From Clostridiales bacterium (GTDB lineage Bacteria; Bacillota; Clostridia; Oscillospirales; UBA644), in NCBI GenBank assembly GCA_003343705.1, contig QAKR01000055.1, forward strand, positions 1 through 39,825: a DNA stretch of 39,825 nucleotides. The letters run 5' to 3'. Position 1 is the stretch's first letter, and each line of letters begins with the position of its first letter. The position numbers and the translations under genes were made by a program. This document shows positions 8,891-17,096 of this stretch, in pieces. The notes under the pieces are model-generated. The model searched no databases, was not told the DNA's origin, and saw only the letters and a list, made by a program, of their open reading frames with translations.

Positions 8891-9560
8891 TGAGCTTGCT
8901 CCTAATAATATTTAATAATGCATCCATAGTTTCTTCCGGCTCATATCCCGTATTATCAAGCAAAACTGCGTCATCAGCTTGTTTAAGCGGGGCTATTTGT
9001 CTATTAGTATCGTTTTTATCACGCTCGACTATCTCCGATAAAATTCGTTCATAAGCATCGTCATCTTCTTTACCGGCAGCTTTCAGCTCCATAAAACGTC
9101 TCATTGCTCGGTCTTCAGGTGATGCGGTTAAAAAGATTTTAACTTGTGCATTTGGTAAAATAACCGTTCCCACATCACGACCGTCCATAATAACATTATT
9201 TGTTGATGCAATCTCTCTCTGAAGATCAAGAAGGAAAGCACGTACTTCAGGAATTCTGGAAACGTCCGATGCAGCCATTGAAACAGGTTGAGTTCTAATT
9301 AAGTCGGAAACATCTTCATCATTAAGTATAACCCGCTGAACACCGTCCACATATTTAAGTAAAACCGTTATTCCGGGTAATAAGCTTTTTACAGCCTCCT
9401 CGTCTTTTGTGTCTACCCCTTTACGCATAACGTAAAACCCGATAGCTCTATAAAGAGCACCTGTATCTACATAAATGTACGAAAGCTTCTTTGCTAATTC
9501 TTTTGCCTGCGTAGATTTGCCAGAACCGGAAGGCCCGTCAATAGCAATGTTAATTGGCAT
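8883..9560 (-). CDS. cmk: Cytidylate kinase
   Basis: CMP/dCMP kinase of 225 residues, a cytosolic nucleotide salvage and synthesis enzyme. The P-loop GPSGSGKST is at 9-17, DTGALYRAIG follows at 32-41, and the cytidylate-specific DGRDVGT at 126-132 distinguishes it from other NMP kinases. The ATG has AAAGGAG about eight bases upstream. It is first in the coupled cmk-plsC-ispH run; a 69-base gap separates it from the HutP-family gene, with no clear hairpin. Confidence 0.96.
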   Translation of the reverse strand: MPINIAIDGPSGSGKSTQAKELAKKLSYIYVDTGALYRAIGFYVMRKGVDTKDEEAVKSLLPGITVLLKYVDGVQRVILNDEDVSDLIRTQPVSMAASDVSRIPEVRAFLLDLQREIASTNNVIMDGRDVGTVILPNAQVKIFLTASPEDRAMRRFMELKAAGKEDDDAYERILSEIVERDKNDTNRQIAPLKQADDAVLLDNTGYEPEETMDALLNIIRSKLNV

Positions 9561-9629
9561 TAAAAAAACTCCTTTGTTTTATGATTTTCCGCGCATAACC
9601 CAAACATAAGTATATACAAATTTATAAAA

Positions 9630-10043
9630 CTATACAACTCTATGCCCAAGGCCAACAGCCACCTCATTAAGATGCATCATACCGACACCAAAAAATACAC
9701 CCACGGCAACATGATCATCTAACCTTGCAACAGCTATTTTACCGCCGACATTAAGCCCGACAGCTTTTTGAACGATTTGGCTTATTGCTTCTCGTGCAGC
9801 GCCTGCAACCGAACCTTCTTCAGCATGGCTTTCGCCAATAACACCGTCACGCTTTGCCACAGAAACTATACGATCAATCATTTTACTTATTGATGTTATA
9901 TATTCGCCGCCGAAATCCGTTGCAGAAACACATATACCGGAATACGATAAATCTTCTTTAATAAACGCTTCTTCTTCGCGAGTTGCCGAAACTGCCATAC
10001 GCAGTGCCGCAGCGGCAGCATCTCTACTCCCCTTTTCTTGCAT
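9630..10043 (-). CDS. HutP-family RNA-binding-like protein
   Basis: 137 residues matching the HutP family by the block SHAEEGSVAGAAREAI (72-87) and the C-terminal pattern GMMHLNEVAVGLGHRVV. In Bacillus, HutP binds RNA with histidine and a metal to prevent termination of the hut operon. His73 here and the C-terminal histidines (124, 134) resemble the metal/histidine ligands, but the second His of the Bacillus HxxxH pair is Gly77. No histidine-degradation genes lie nearby; it sits between a flavoprotein gene (three bases apart) and cmk. Family is fairly sure, but the RNA target and ligand are unknown, so no symbol is given. Confidence 0.85.
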   Translation of the reverse strand: MQEKGSRDAAAAALRMAVSATREEEAFIKEDLSYSGICVSATDFGGEYITSISKMIDRIVSVAKRDGVIGESHAEEGSVAGAAREAISQIVQKAVGLNVGGKIAVARLDDHVAVGVFFGVGMMHLNEVAVGLGHRVV

Positions 10044-10046
10044 AGT

Positions 10047-11255
10047 TTACACCTTTCCGACTGCTCGCGCAGTCATAAACGCAATTTGCAGATTAAATCC
10101 GCCTGTATATGCGTCAACATCTATTATTTCTCCGGCAAAATAAAGGCCCTTGATTATTTTAGAGCCCATCGTTTTTGGGTCTATTTCTTTAACAGAAACA
10201 CCGCCGGAAGTAATTATTGCTTCATTTATAGGACGCTTTTGTTTTATCTCCAGGATAAAGTTCTTAAGCAGCAGAACTAATGATCTGCGTTCTTCTTTTG
10301 TTATAAGGTTAACCTTTTTTTCAGGAGTAATCCCGCTTTTTTCAATAATAACGGGAATAAGTTTCTTAGGCAATAGATCATCTAAGGAGTTCTGAAAATT
10401 TCTATTAATATTTTTTTCGAAGTCATTGCATATACGCTTATCAAGAGTTTTTTCATCAAGAGCAGGCTTTAAATCAATTGATATTAAATCCCCGTTCTCA
10501 CAAAAGGAAGAAGCACTTAAGACAAGCGGACCGGAAACACCGAAATGAGTAAATAAAAGTTCACCGAAATCGTTATATACAACTTTTTTATTATTCGGCT
10601 TTATTATTTTCAATGAAATATTTTTTAATGTAAGGCCTTGAAGAGGAAGAATGTTTGTTGTTTCAAGTGGGACAAGTGCAGGTTGTGGCGTAATTATTGT
10701 ATGTCCGTATTTATTTGCAAGCTCAAAGCCTTTTCCGGTAGAACCGGTTCCGGGATACGAAAGACCGCCTGTACATAATACGACTGAAGATGAAAAATAT
10801 TTTTCCCCATCAGTACAGACAATTCCTCTTATCATTGAATTTTCAACCAGAAGGTCCGCAACTTCTTTATGAATAATATTCTGGTTGCCGCAATATTTTT
10901 CAAGTGTTTTTACTATATCAACAGCACGATCACTTACAGGAAAAACTCTGTTTCCGCGCTCCGTTTTTAAACAAACTCCTCGGTTTTCAAAAAACTCCAT
11001 AACGTCCTGGGGTGTAAAAGAAGAATAAGCGCTATATAAAAAACGAGGATTTCTTACAACATTGGCAAAAAACTCATCACGATTACAATTGTTTGTAACG
11101 TTGCAACGCCCTTTTCCTGTTATTGAAAGTTTTTTTCCTACATTTTTATTTTTTTCAAAAACTAAAATGTTTTTACCGCTTTCAGCAGCAGTACCGCCAC
11201 ACATAAGGCCTGCAGCTCCGCCGCCTATTATAATTAAATCAGTCTTTTTTATCAT
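10047..11255 (-). CDS. FAD/NAD(P)-dependent oxidoreductase, YhiN/HI0933 family
   Basis: A flavoprotein of about 402 residues. The dinucleotide motif IIGGGAAGLM lies near the N terminus, KKLSITGKGRCNVTN follows about 30 residues later, the middle has LCTGGLSYPGTGSTG, and the C-terminal FAD block is GLYFAGEIIDVDAYTGGFNLQIA. These are the hallmarks of the HI0933/YhiN family, whose physiological substrate is not well defined. I use the MIKKTDL start (11255), where the GGG motif has the usual distance from the N terminus. Upstream in-frame starts at 11270 and 11285 are possible and increase the overlap with the MurR/RpiR gene. Neighbouring order with cmk and HutP is common in Clostridia. Confidence 0.9.
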   Translation of the reverse strand: MIKKTDLIIIGGGAAGLMCGGTAAESGKNILVFEKNKNVGKKLSITGKGRCNVTNNCNRDEFFANVVRNPRFLYSAYSSFTPQDVMEFFENRGVCLKTERGNRVFPVSDRAVDIVKTLEKYCGNQNIIHKEVADLLVENSMIRGIVCTDGEKYFSSSVVLCTGGLSYPGTGSTGKGFELANKYGHTIITPQPALVPLETTNILPLQGLTLKNISLKIIKPNNKKVVYNDFGELLFTHFGVSGPLVLSASSFCENGDLISIDLKPALDEKTLDKRICNDFEKNINRNFQNSLDDLLPKKLIPVIIEKSGITPEKKVNLITKEERRSLVLLLKNFILEIKQKRPINEAIITSGGVSVKEIDPKTMGSKIIKGLYFAGEIIDVDAYTGGFNLQIAFMTARAVGKV

Positions 11256-12096
11256 AAACCTTATTTTCATCCCAAATCTGCTCAAGCTCCGCTAATGCAG
11301 AAGTAAGATCCTGTTCTTTTTTTATTGCAACAGCCGAGATAAGTGCATTCACAAGGCTTAAAGGAGCAACAAGGCTGTCTGTAAAAGCAGTTATATTGCT
11401 TTTCGCAAAAAGTGAATAAGTTGCATAATCGCATAATGGCGATGATGAACTGTCGGTAAGAGCAATAACTGTTGCATTTTTATTTTTTGCGAATTTTAAG
11501 GCTTTAAGCGTACGGTTTGAATATCGAGGATAGCTTATGCCTATTATTATATCATTTTGGGTAATATGAAAAATTTGTTCAGCAACCTCGCTTACGCCGT
11601 CTGATCCTACAACATTAACATTATCAAACATAAGATTAAAATAAAATCCCAAAAATTCAGCCAAAGCAGAAGATGAACGAACACCCACAATATATATGCG
11701 CCGTGCGCTTATAATACTCTCTACAACAGCATCAAATGTCTGTGTATCTAAATTCTCAAGTGTAAGTCGTATTGTTTCCATATCTGACTGCAAAACATTT
11801 TTAAGTACAGCTGACGTTCCTATATGGGATTTCGTAACCTCCATACGCTGTACAACTGTCATTTTATTATGAGCAGCTTTCATCAGAGCATCTTGAAGCT
11901 CCGGGTACCCTTCAAATCCTAAGGTTATTGCAAAGCGAATTACGGTGCTTTCACTGATGCCGACAACCGAACCTAATCGCGCTGCCGTCATAAATGCAGC
12001 TTTGTCATAATTTTTAAGCATATAATCCGCTATTAAGCGATGACTTTTGGAAAGATTTTTTTTTCTATCTTCCAAAAACTGCATAAAATCCTGCAC
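11239..12096 (-). CDS. MurR/RpiR-family transcriptional regulator
   Basis: About 285 residues: an N-terminal helix-turn-helix of the RpiR type (roughly 15-75, LSKSHRLIADYMLKN through SESTVIRFAITLGFEGY) and a C-terminal SIS sugar-phosphate-binding domain (about 125-255, with YIVGVRSSSALAEFL and later ALTDSSSSPL). Such proteins sense phosphosugars and control sugar genes. I start at GTG 12096, which has AAAGG about nine bases upstream; a TTG at 12105 gives three more residues. It lies between the carbohydrate/alcohol module upstream and the flavoprotein gene downstream, so the module at 12110-18530 is a plausible target, but no operator was identified. Confidence 0.9.
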   Translation of the reverse strand: MQDFMQFLEDRKKNLSKSHRLIADYMLKNYDKAAFMTAARLGSVVGISESTVIRFAITLGFEGYPELQDALMKAAHNKMTVVQRMEVTKSHIGTSAVLKNVLQSDMETIRLTLENLDTQTFDAVVESIISARRIYIVGVRSSSALAEFLGFYFNLMFDNVNVVGSDGVSEVAEQIFHITQNDIIIGISYPRYSNRTLKALKFAKNKNATVIALTDSSSSPLCDYATYSLFAKSNITAFTDSLVAPLSLVNALISAVAIKKEQDLTSALAELEQIWDENKVYDKKD

Positions 12097-12109
12097 TTTT
12101 TTCAACCTT

Positions 12110-13039
12110 TCAAAACATAAAAAATTCTTTTACTTTTTTAATATATGATACCATATCAGTAGAAAACGAAGTAAAGTGTTTTGCATTTTCAACCAAAAAC
12201 ATTGATTTCCTTGAAATGCATGCTTCATAATTACGGATTGTCATTTCCGGTGGAACAAAAACATCTTCTTGTCCATGAACAAATAACACAGGAACATCCG
12301 TTTTAGAAACAGCCGTTATTGTTGTAATTTCTTTTATTAAAAAGCCTGCTTTGAATCGACATATTATATCTACAAACCATAAAAACGGAAATGGCGGTAG
12401 TTTATAAAGCTTTTTAAGCTGATACTTAAACACGTGATATGGTGATATATATGCACAGTCTGCAACTACACCTTTCACGTTTTTCGGCAGCTCATCGAAC
12501 GCAAGTGTCATTAAAGAAGTAGTTGCGCCCATTGAAACACCGAAAAGATATATATCTTTCTGTCCGTATTTTTCAAGAATTGTTTTCAACCATAAAAGGC
12601 AATCATATCTCTCTTTTATACCAAATGTTATATATTTACCTTCACTCTCGCCACACGCACGTTGGTCATAAATCAAAACATTAAAACCTGAATTATATAA
12701 AATTTTTGAAATGCGACCGAAATCACGCAGCCCGTTTGAAGTATAACCGTGTACACAAACGGCTGTTTTTTTTGAACCCTCGCACGACAGATATTTACCA
12801 CAAAGCAAAAGTCCGTCGTGCGAACGCACACTGATATTTTCATAAGGTTGCGATAAAAACCAGTCTATTCCCGCTTTTATTTTAAAGCGTAAATCATTAA
12901 CAGATTCTTTACCACCTATAGGAATTCTTATGTATTTCTGTTTTCTAACACAGGCAAAGTTAAAAAGACTTAAGGCGATTATAAAACACATTACAAAAAA
13001 TAAGATTATCACGCATACAAGAATGATAAAAATATTCAT
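12110..13039 (-). CDS. Membrane-anchored alpha/beta hydrolase
   Basis: 309 residues with one N-terminal membrane helix (about 3-27) followed by a serine hydrolase domain. The nucleophile elbow GVSMGA puts the serine at 169; the likely acid is Asp259 (VHGQEDVFVP) and the base His288 (NAKHF). An HGYTSN oxyanion block lies at 97-102. It resembles Bah/YqkD-type extracytosolic or membrane-linked esterases of Firmicutes. The substrate is unknown. It sits 33 bases after the zinc dehydrogenase gene and its stop abuts the MurR/RpiR start, so it is probably cotranscribed with both. Confidence 0.88.
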   Translation of the reverse strand: MNIFIILVCVIILFFVMCFIIALSLFNFACVRKQKYIRIPIGGKESVNDLRFKIKAGIDWFLSQPYENISVRSHDGLLLCGKYLSCEGSKKTAVCVHGYTSNGLRDFGRISKILYNSGFNVLIYDQRACGESEGKYITFGIKERYDCLLWLKTILEKYGQKDIYLFGVSMGATTSLMTLAFDELPKNVKGVVADCAYISPYHVFKYQLKKLYKLPPFPFLWFVDIICRFKAGFLIKEITTITAVSKTDVPVLFVHGQEDVFVPPEMTIRNYEACISRKSMFLVENAKHFTSFSTDMVSYIKKVKEFFMF

Positions 13040-13072
13040 GAACCTTTTCTCTCTTCTGTGTTATTATAAATA

Positions 13073-14104
13073 TTATTTATTAGGGAATATTACAACTTTC
13101 AAACCTTCTCCACGCTCAGCAACGCCAAAAGCTTCTTCCCAGTCATCTATGGCAAAACGATGTGAAATAAGAGCATCTGCATTGATTTTACCCTGGTTCA
13201 TAAGTTTTAAAGCTGTATCCCAGCTCTGCCACTTATGCCCGAATGTCCCTACAAGTTTTATTTGCTTTGCGGTAAGCATTGAATATTCAATTTCCATTGT
13301 TGGCTTTGTCAAGCCTATCTGTACAAGTGCCCCCATTTTTTTAAGGAGTGACATGCCTGTATGAACACCAGGAGCAGATCCGGAACATTCATAAACAACA
13401 TCCGCACCTCTGCCGTCAGTAAGATTGTTTACAAGCTCCTCTACGCTGTCTTTTTGAGTGTTAACGACATAATCTACCCCTAGATCTTTAGCAATTACAA
13501 GGCGTTCTTCGTCTTGTGAAAGGCCTGTTACAATAACGGTTGCACCGAAATTTTTAGCAAGTTGTGCAACCAAAAGGCCTATTGCACCTGCACCTATAAC
13601 AACAACCGTATCTGTGGGAATTAAAGAAACTGCATCGTAAACAGCATGTACGGAAACTGCTGCAGGCTCACAAAGGCTGCCCGCATCAAAATCAATCTCA
13701 TCAGGTAGTATATGAATAATATCTTCTCTCACAACACAATACTGTGCCATACCTCCGTCAACTCCATAACCGATAGAAAGACGGTCTTTGCACATTAAGA
13801 AGTTACCTGTTCGGCAATAATAACAATGGCCGCAAACAACATTTCCGGTTTCTGTTACAACTCTGTCGCCTACTTTAACACTTTTAACATCCTCACCAAC
13901 TTCGGAAACAACACCAGACAGTTCATGGCCTAAAACCACCGGAGGATTGGACCACGTGGTGCCGTGTTTTATTTTAACATCTGTTCCGCAGATACCAACG
14001 GCTTCGACTTTAATTTTTACTTCATTTTTCTTGACAGAAGGTTCCGGCTTGTTAATAAGTTCAACGTTGCCTTCTCCATCTTTAAGTTTTACAATTGCTT
14101 TCAC
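13073..14104 (-). CDS. Zinc-dependent alcohol/polyol dehydrogenase (MDR family)
   Basis: 343 residues of the medium-chain dehydrogenase family, close in layout to sorbitol/threonine/butanediol dehydrogenases. Catalytic zinc ligands are Cys39 and His60-Glu61, with Glu146 nearby. The structural zinc cysteines are 91, 94, 97 and 105, and the NAD(P) motif GAGAIG is at 171-176. It would interconvert a secondary alcohol and a ketone, for example a polyol and a ketose. It is last of the dehydrogenase/transketolase genes, 14 bases after the iron alcohol dehydrogenase. Exact substrate cannot be read from sequence. Confidence 0.92.
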   Translation of the reverse strand: MKAIVKLKDGEGNVELINKPEPSVKKNEVKIKVEAVGICGTDVKIKHGTTWSNPPVVLGHELSGVVSEVGEDVKSVKVGDRVVTETGNVVCGHCYYCRTGNFLMCKDRLSIGYGVDGGMAQYCVVREDIIHILPDEIDFDAGSLCEPAAVSVHAVYDAVSLIPTDTVVVIGAGAIGLLVAQLAKNFGATVIVTGLSQDEERLVIAKDLGVDYVVNTQKDSVEELVNNLTDGRGADVVYECSGSAPGVHTGMSLLKKMGALVQIGLTKPTMEIEYSMLTAKQIKLVGTFGHKWQSWDTALKLMNQGKINADALISHRFAIDDWEEAFGVAERGEGLKVVIFPNK

Positions 14105-14118
14105 TGCTATACCTTCTT

Positions 14119-15213
14119 TTACAAAATTTTATTGTAAATGCCAACCATCTCAGTTTCGCCCGGTAAAACATAGGACCTGGCCAAAAGCCTCTGCTGTGAT
14201 TTTATTACTTGTTCAGCGAATGTAATAAGAGTGTTTTTGTCCGCTCCGTAAGAAGAAAGAGGCTTAATTTCTATAAGTTTTGAAATTAAGCTGTTAACAT
14301 CCGCAACACCGCAATTTTTAAAGAATATTTTCAGGCTATCAAATCTACCTCCAGGGGCACGCTTACCGTAAAAATTTAAAATAGGAGCTAACATCATATA
14401 ATTTGCTTCGCCGTGTGGTATATGATATTCGCCGCTTAAAGGGTAACTCATTGCGTGAATAAGGCCACAGCCTGCATTTGAGAATGCAATTCCTGCATAG
14501 TTTGAAGCTGTTAAAACATCTTTAGCAACATCTTTTTTTGAATCTTTACCATTTTTTTCGATATGTAAATATGCTGAAAGAATAATTTTTATCGCTTCTT
14601 TGGCAAAGAAGTCGGACTGTACCGAAGCTAGTGGTGATAAGTAACTTTCAACTGCATGTATAAGTGCATCAACTGATGAAAACATAAACACTTTATAAGG
14701 CAAATTCTCCAGAAACTCAGGGATCAGCACAGCAGTGTCGGCATAAATTGAGTCGTTTGCAAGACCCAGTTTTGTTCCCTCTTCTTCGAAAGCAACAATT
14801 GAAATATTTGTAATTTCACTACCTGTACCGCAGGTAGTAGGGATTATTATAAGTTCACGTTCACGACAAGGGGCTTCCTTGCCGGTGAAAAGATTAAAAA
14901 GATTTTGTATCCCGGATAAAACAAGTATTTTAGAAATATCAATTGCCGTGCCTCCGCCGATGGCGATTACACGGTTATAATCATATTTCCGGGCTTGTTC
15001 AAGAATTTTTTTCACCTTTTCAGAAGTGGGTTCACCACCTCCAAAATCATCCTGAGCTATTACTGCACAGGGAAGGTTTTTAGGGAATATATATGTATCA
15101 AGTAAAAATCTGTCTGTTAAAATCAGATCTTTTTGGCAGAGTTTATACTCTGCCAAAAAGTCATCAAAGCTATCACAGTTTTTTATTTGAGGAACGATTT
15201 TAAAAGATGTCAT
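14119..15213 (-). CDS. Iron-containing alcohol dehydrogenase, 4-hydroxybutyrate-dehydrogenase-like
   Basis: 364 residues of the group III iron alcohol dehydrogenases. The NAD-binding GGG is at 86-88, PTTCGTGSE at 125-133, and the probable metal ligands are Asp182, His186, His253 and His267. Blocks such as LPYKVFMFSSVDALIHA and the HIPHGEANY segment closely resemble clostridial 4-hydroxybutyrate dehydrogenase as I remember it. However, the neighbours (split transketolase, polyol-type dehydrogenase) suggest it may reduce a different short aldehyde. It lies 35 bases after the transketolase C half. Family is secure; substrate is inference. Confidence 0.9.
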   Translation of the reverse strand: MTSFKIVPQIKNCDSFDDFLAEYKLCQKDLILTDRFLLDTYIFPKNLPCAVIAQDDFGGGEPTSEKVKKILEQARKYDYNRVIAIGGGTAIDISKILVLSGIQNLFNLFTGKEAPCRERELIIIPTTCGTGSEITNISIVAFEEEGTKLGLANDSIYADTAVLIPEFLENLPYKVFMFSSVDALIHAVESYLSPLASVQSDFFAKEAIKIILSAYLHIEKNGKDSKKDVAKDVLTASNYAGIAFSNAGCGLIHAMSYPLSGEYHIPHGEANYMMLAPILNFYGKRAPGGRFDSLKIFFKNCGVADVNSLISKLIEIKPLSSYGADKNTLITFAEQVIKSQQRLLARSYVLPGETEMVGIYNKIL

Positions 15214-15248
15214 TCTTTCTCGCCTCTTATAAAATTAATAAAGTATAT

Positions 15249-16211
15249 TTAACCTTTTACAATTTTTTTTGCTGAATTAATAATTGCAGCTGCATCTATA
15301 CCAAATTTTTCTGCAAGGAATGCAGGTTTTCCGACTTCTCCGAATTTATCTTGAGAACCGAGTCTTATAAGAGGTGTCGGGCAGTTTTCACCAAGAACTT
15401 CAGCAACTGCAGAACCTAATCCGTTATTAACATAATGGTTTTCAACTGTTATAACTTTACCGGTTTTCTTTGCCGCATTAATAATAGCCTGTTTATCAAG
15501 AGGCTTTAATGTAAACATATCTATAACAGTTGCATTAATACCTTCTTTTTCAAGCTCTTTTGCAGCGCGCATAGCCTGACCTACGGCATAACCCATTGCA
15601 ATAATGGTAACATCCTTACCCTCACGTAAAACGTTTGCTTTACCGATTTCGAATGTGGAACCGGCTTCATATATGCTGTCACAACCTTTTCTTACTAAAC
15701 GAAGGTAAACGAGACCTTCGCTTGCAGCAATTTTCGGAAGGATATCTTCAAGCATTACAACGTCTGTAGGTTCTATAACTGTTGCAGTAGGAATACCTCT
15801 CATTATACCCAAGTCTTCAAAAGCCATGTGAGTACCGCCGTTTAAAGCAGCTGTAACACCTGGGTCTGAACCTACTATTTTAACATTAAGACCTGCATAT
15901 GCACAGGAAACAAATATTTGGTCAAGGGCACGACGTGCACAGAAAACACCAAATGAATGCGCAAAAGGAATTTTGCCTTGAACAGCAAGACCTGCTGCAA
16001 CACCAACCATATTAGCTTCCTGAATACCGCAGTCTACTGTCTGTTCCGGTAAAGCTTTTGAAAATGGTTTTGTGCCCATTGCTCCCATTAAATCTGCGTC
16101 AAGAAGAACTATCCTATTATCCGCAGTTGCCATATCTATCATTTTTTGGCAAAACGCATCGCGCATTGCGACCTCTTCGGCGATTATTTCATTTTTTACT
16201 TTGTAACTCAT
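15249..16211 (-). CDS. Transketolase, C-terminal subunit
   Basis: 320 residues carrying the pyrimidine-binding and C-terminal domains of a split transketolase. The catalytic glutamate is Glu65 in DCGIQEANMVGVAAGLA; SFGVFCARRALDQIF follows at 86-100. The C-terminal domain begins near 190. With the N-terminal subunit it would form a thiamine diphosphate enzyme transferring two-carbon ketol units between sugars. Its ATG overlaps the N-subunit stop as ATGA, so synthesis of the two halves is coupled. Split transketolases are common in Clostridia, both in the pentose phosphate route and in accessory sugar operons. Confidence 0.95.
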   Translation of the reverse strand: MSYKVKNEIIAEEVAMRDAFCQKMIDMATADNRIVLLDADLMGAMGTKPFSKALPEQTVDCGIQEANMVGVAAGLAVQGKIPFAHSFGVFCARRALDQIFVSCAYAGLNVKIVGSDPGVTAALNGGTHMAFEDLGIMRGIPTATVIEPTDVVMLEDILPKIAASEGLVYLRLVRKGCDSIYEAGSTFEIGKANVLREGKDVTIIAMGYAVGQAMRAAKELEKEGINATVIDMFTLKPLDKQAIINAAKKTGKVITVENHYVNNGLGSAVAEVLGENCPTPLIRLGSQDKFGEVGKPAFLAEKFGIDAAAIINSAKKIVKG

Positions 16212-17062
16212 TGTTTATCCTCCCCGATGGCTGCAGCTTCTGCGTCAAGTTCTGCTAAATATTGATTCATCTGTTCTTCCGAAACATTTGCGTTGTGGCA
16301 AGACGCTTTACCCTCAAGCTCTTTAATTCCTTTGCCCTTAATAGTGTCAAGGATAATCATTGACGGCTTGTCTTTTATAGCTTTTGCAGCATCTATTGCA
16401 TTGTGAATGGCTAAAACATCATGCCCGTCAACCTTTTGAACATGCCACCCAAAAGCCTGATACTTAGCAACAACATCGCCAAGTGAGTTGACGGCATCTG
16501 TTTCGCCGTCTATCTGAAGTTTATTATAATCAAGGAATCCTATCAGATTGCCAAGCTTCTTGTGTGCGGCAAACATAGCTTGTTCCCAGATTTCACCTTC
16601 TTGAGATTCACCGTCACCGGTAATACAATAAGTGTAAATATCATCCTTACCGTCCATTTTATTACCGAGAGCGATACCTGCAGCGTTAGATGCACCCTGC
16701 CCCAGAGAGCCGGTGGTCATATCGATACCAGGAGTCTTTTGACGGTCACAGTGGCTGGGTAACGTTGTGTTGGATTTATTTAACGTATAAAGTATTTCTT
16801 TATCGAAAAATCCTTTTATAGCTAATGCACTGTAAACAGCCGGGCCGGAATGGCCTTTTGAAACAACAAGCCAGTCTCTGCCTTCCCATTTCGGATTTTT
16901 AGGATCTGTCTTCATCTGGTCAAAATACAATACAGCCAAAACATCAGCTATCGAAAGGCTTCCTCCGATATGCCCGACGCCTATAGACGCAATGCATTTA
17001 ATTGTTTCTTTGCGAATTTCATTTGCCTTGAGTTTCAAGGCGGTAATTTGTTCTTTTGTCAT
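16208..17062 (-). CDS. Transketolase, N-terminal subunit
   Basis: 284 residues forming the thiamine-diphosphate-binding half of a split transketolase. His31 and His71 match the conserved active-site histidines. TTGSLGQGASNAAG lies at 116-129, and the cofactor motif begins GDGESQEGE at 149-157 and ends at DYN 178-180. It lies 34 bases after the aldehyde dehydrogenase gene and overlaps its partner by four bases. Association with two alcohol dehydrogenases and an aldehyde dehydrogenase points to a dedicated catabolic role rather than the housekeeping copy, but this is inference. Confidence 0.95.
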   Translation of the reverse strand: MTKEQITALKLKANEIRKETIKCIASIGVGHIGGSLSIADVLAVLYFDQMKTDPKNPKWEGRDWLVVSKGHSGPAVYSALAIKGFFDKEILYTLNKSNTTLPSHCDRQKTPGIDMTTGSLGQGASNAAGIALGNKMDGKDDIYTYCITGDGESQEGEIWEQAMFAAHKKLGNLIGFLDYNKLQIDGETDAVNSLGDVVAKYQAFGWHVQKVDGHDVLAIHNAIDAAKAIKDKPSMIILDTIKGKGIKELEGKASCHNANVSEEQMNQYLAELDAEAAAIGEDKQ

Positions 17063-17096
17063 TTTTCTACCTCTTTTTAAGTTGGTTGCTCGCTAA

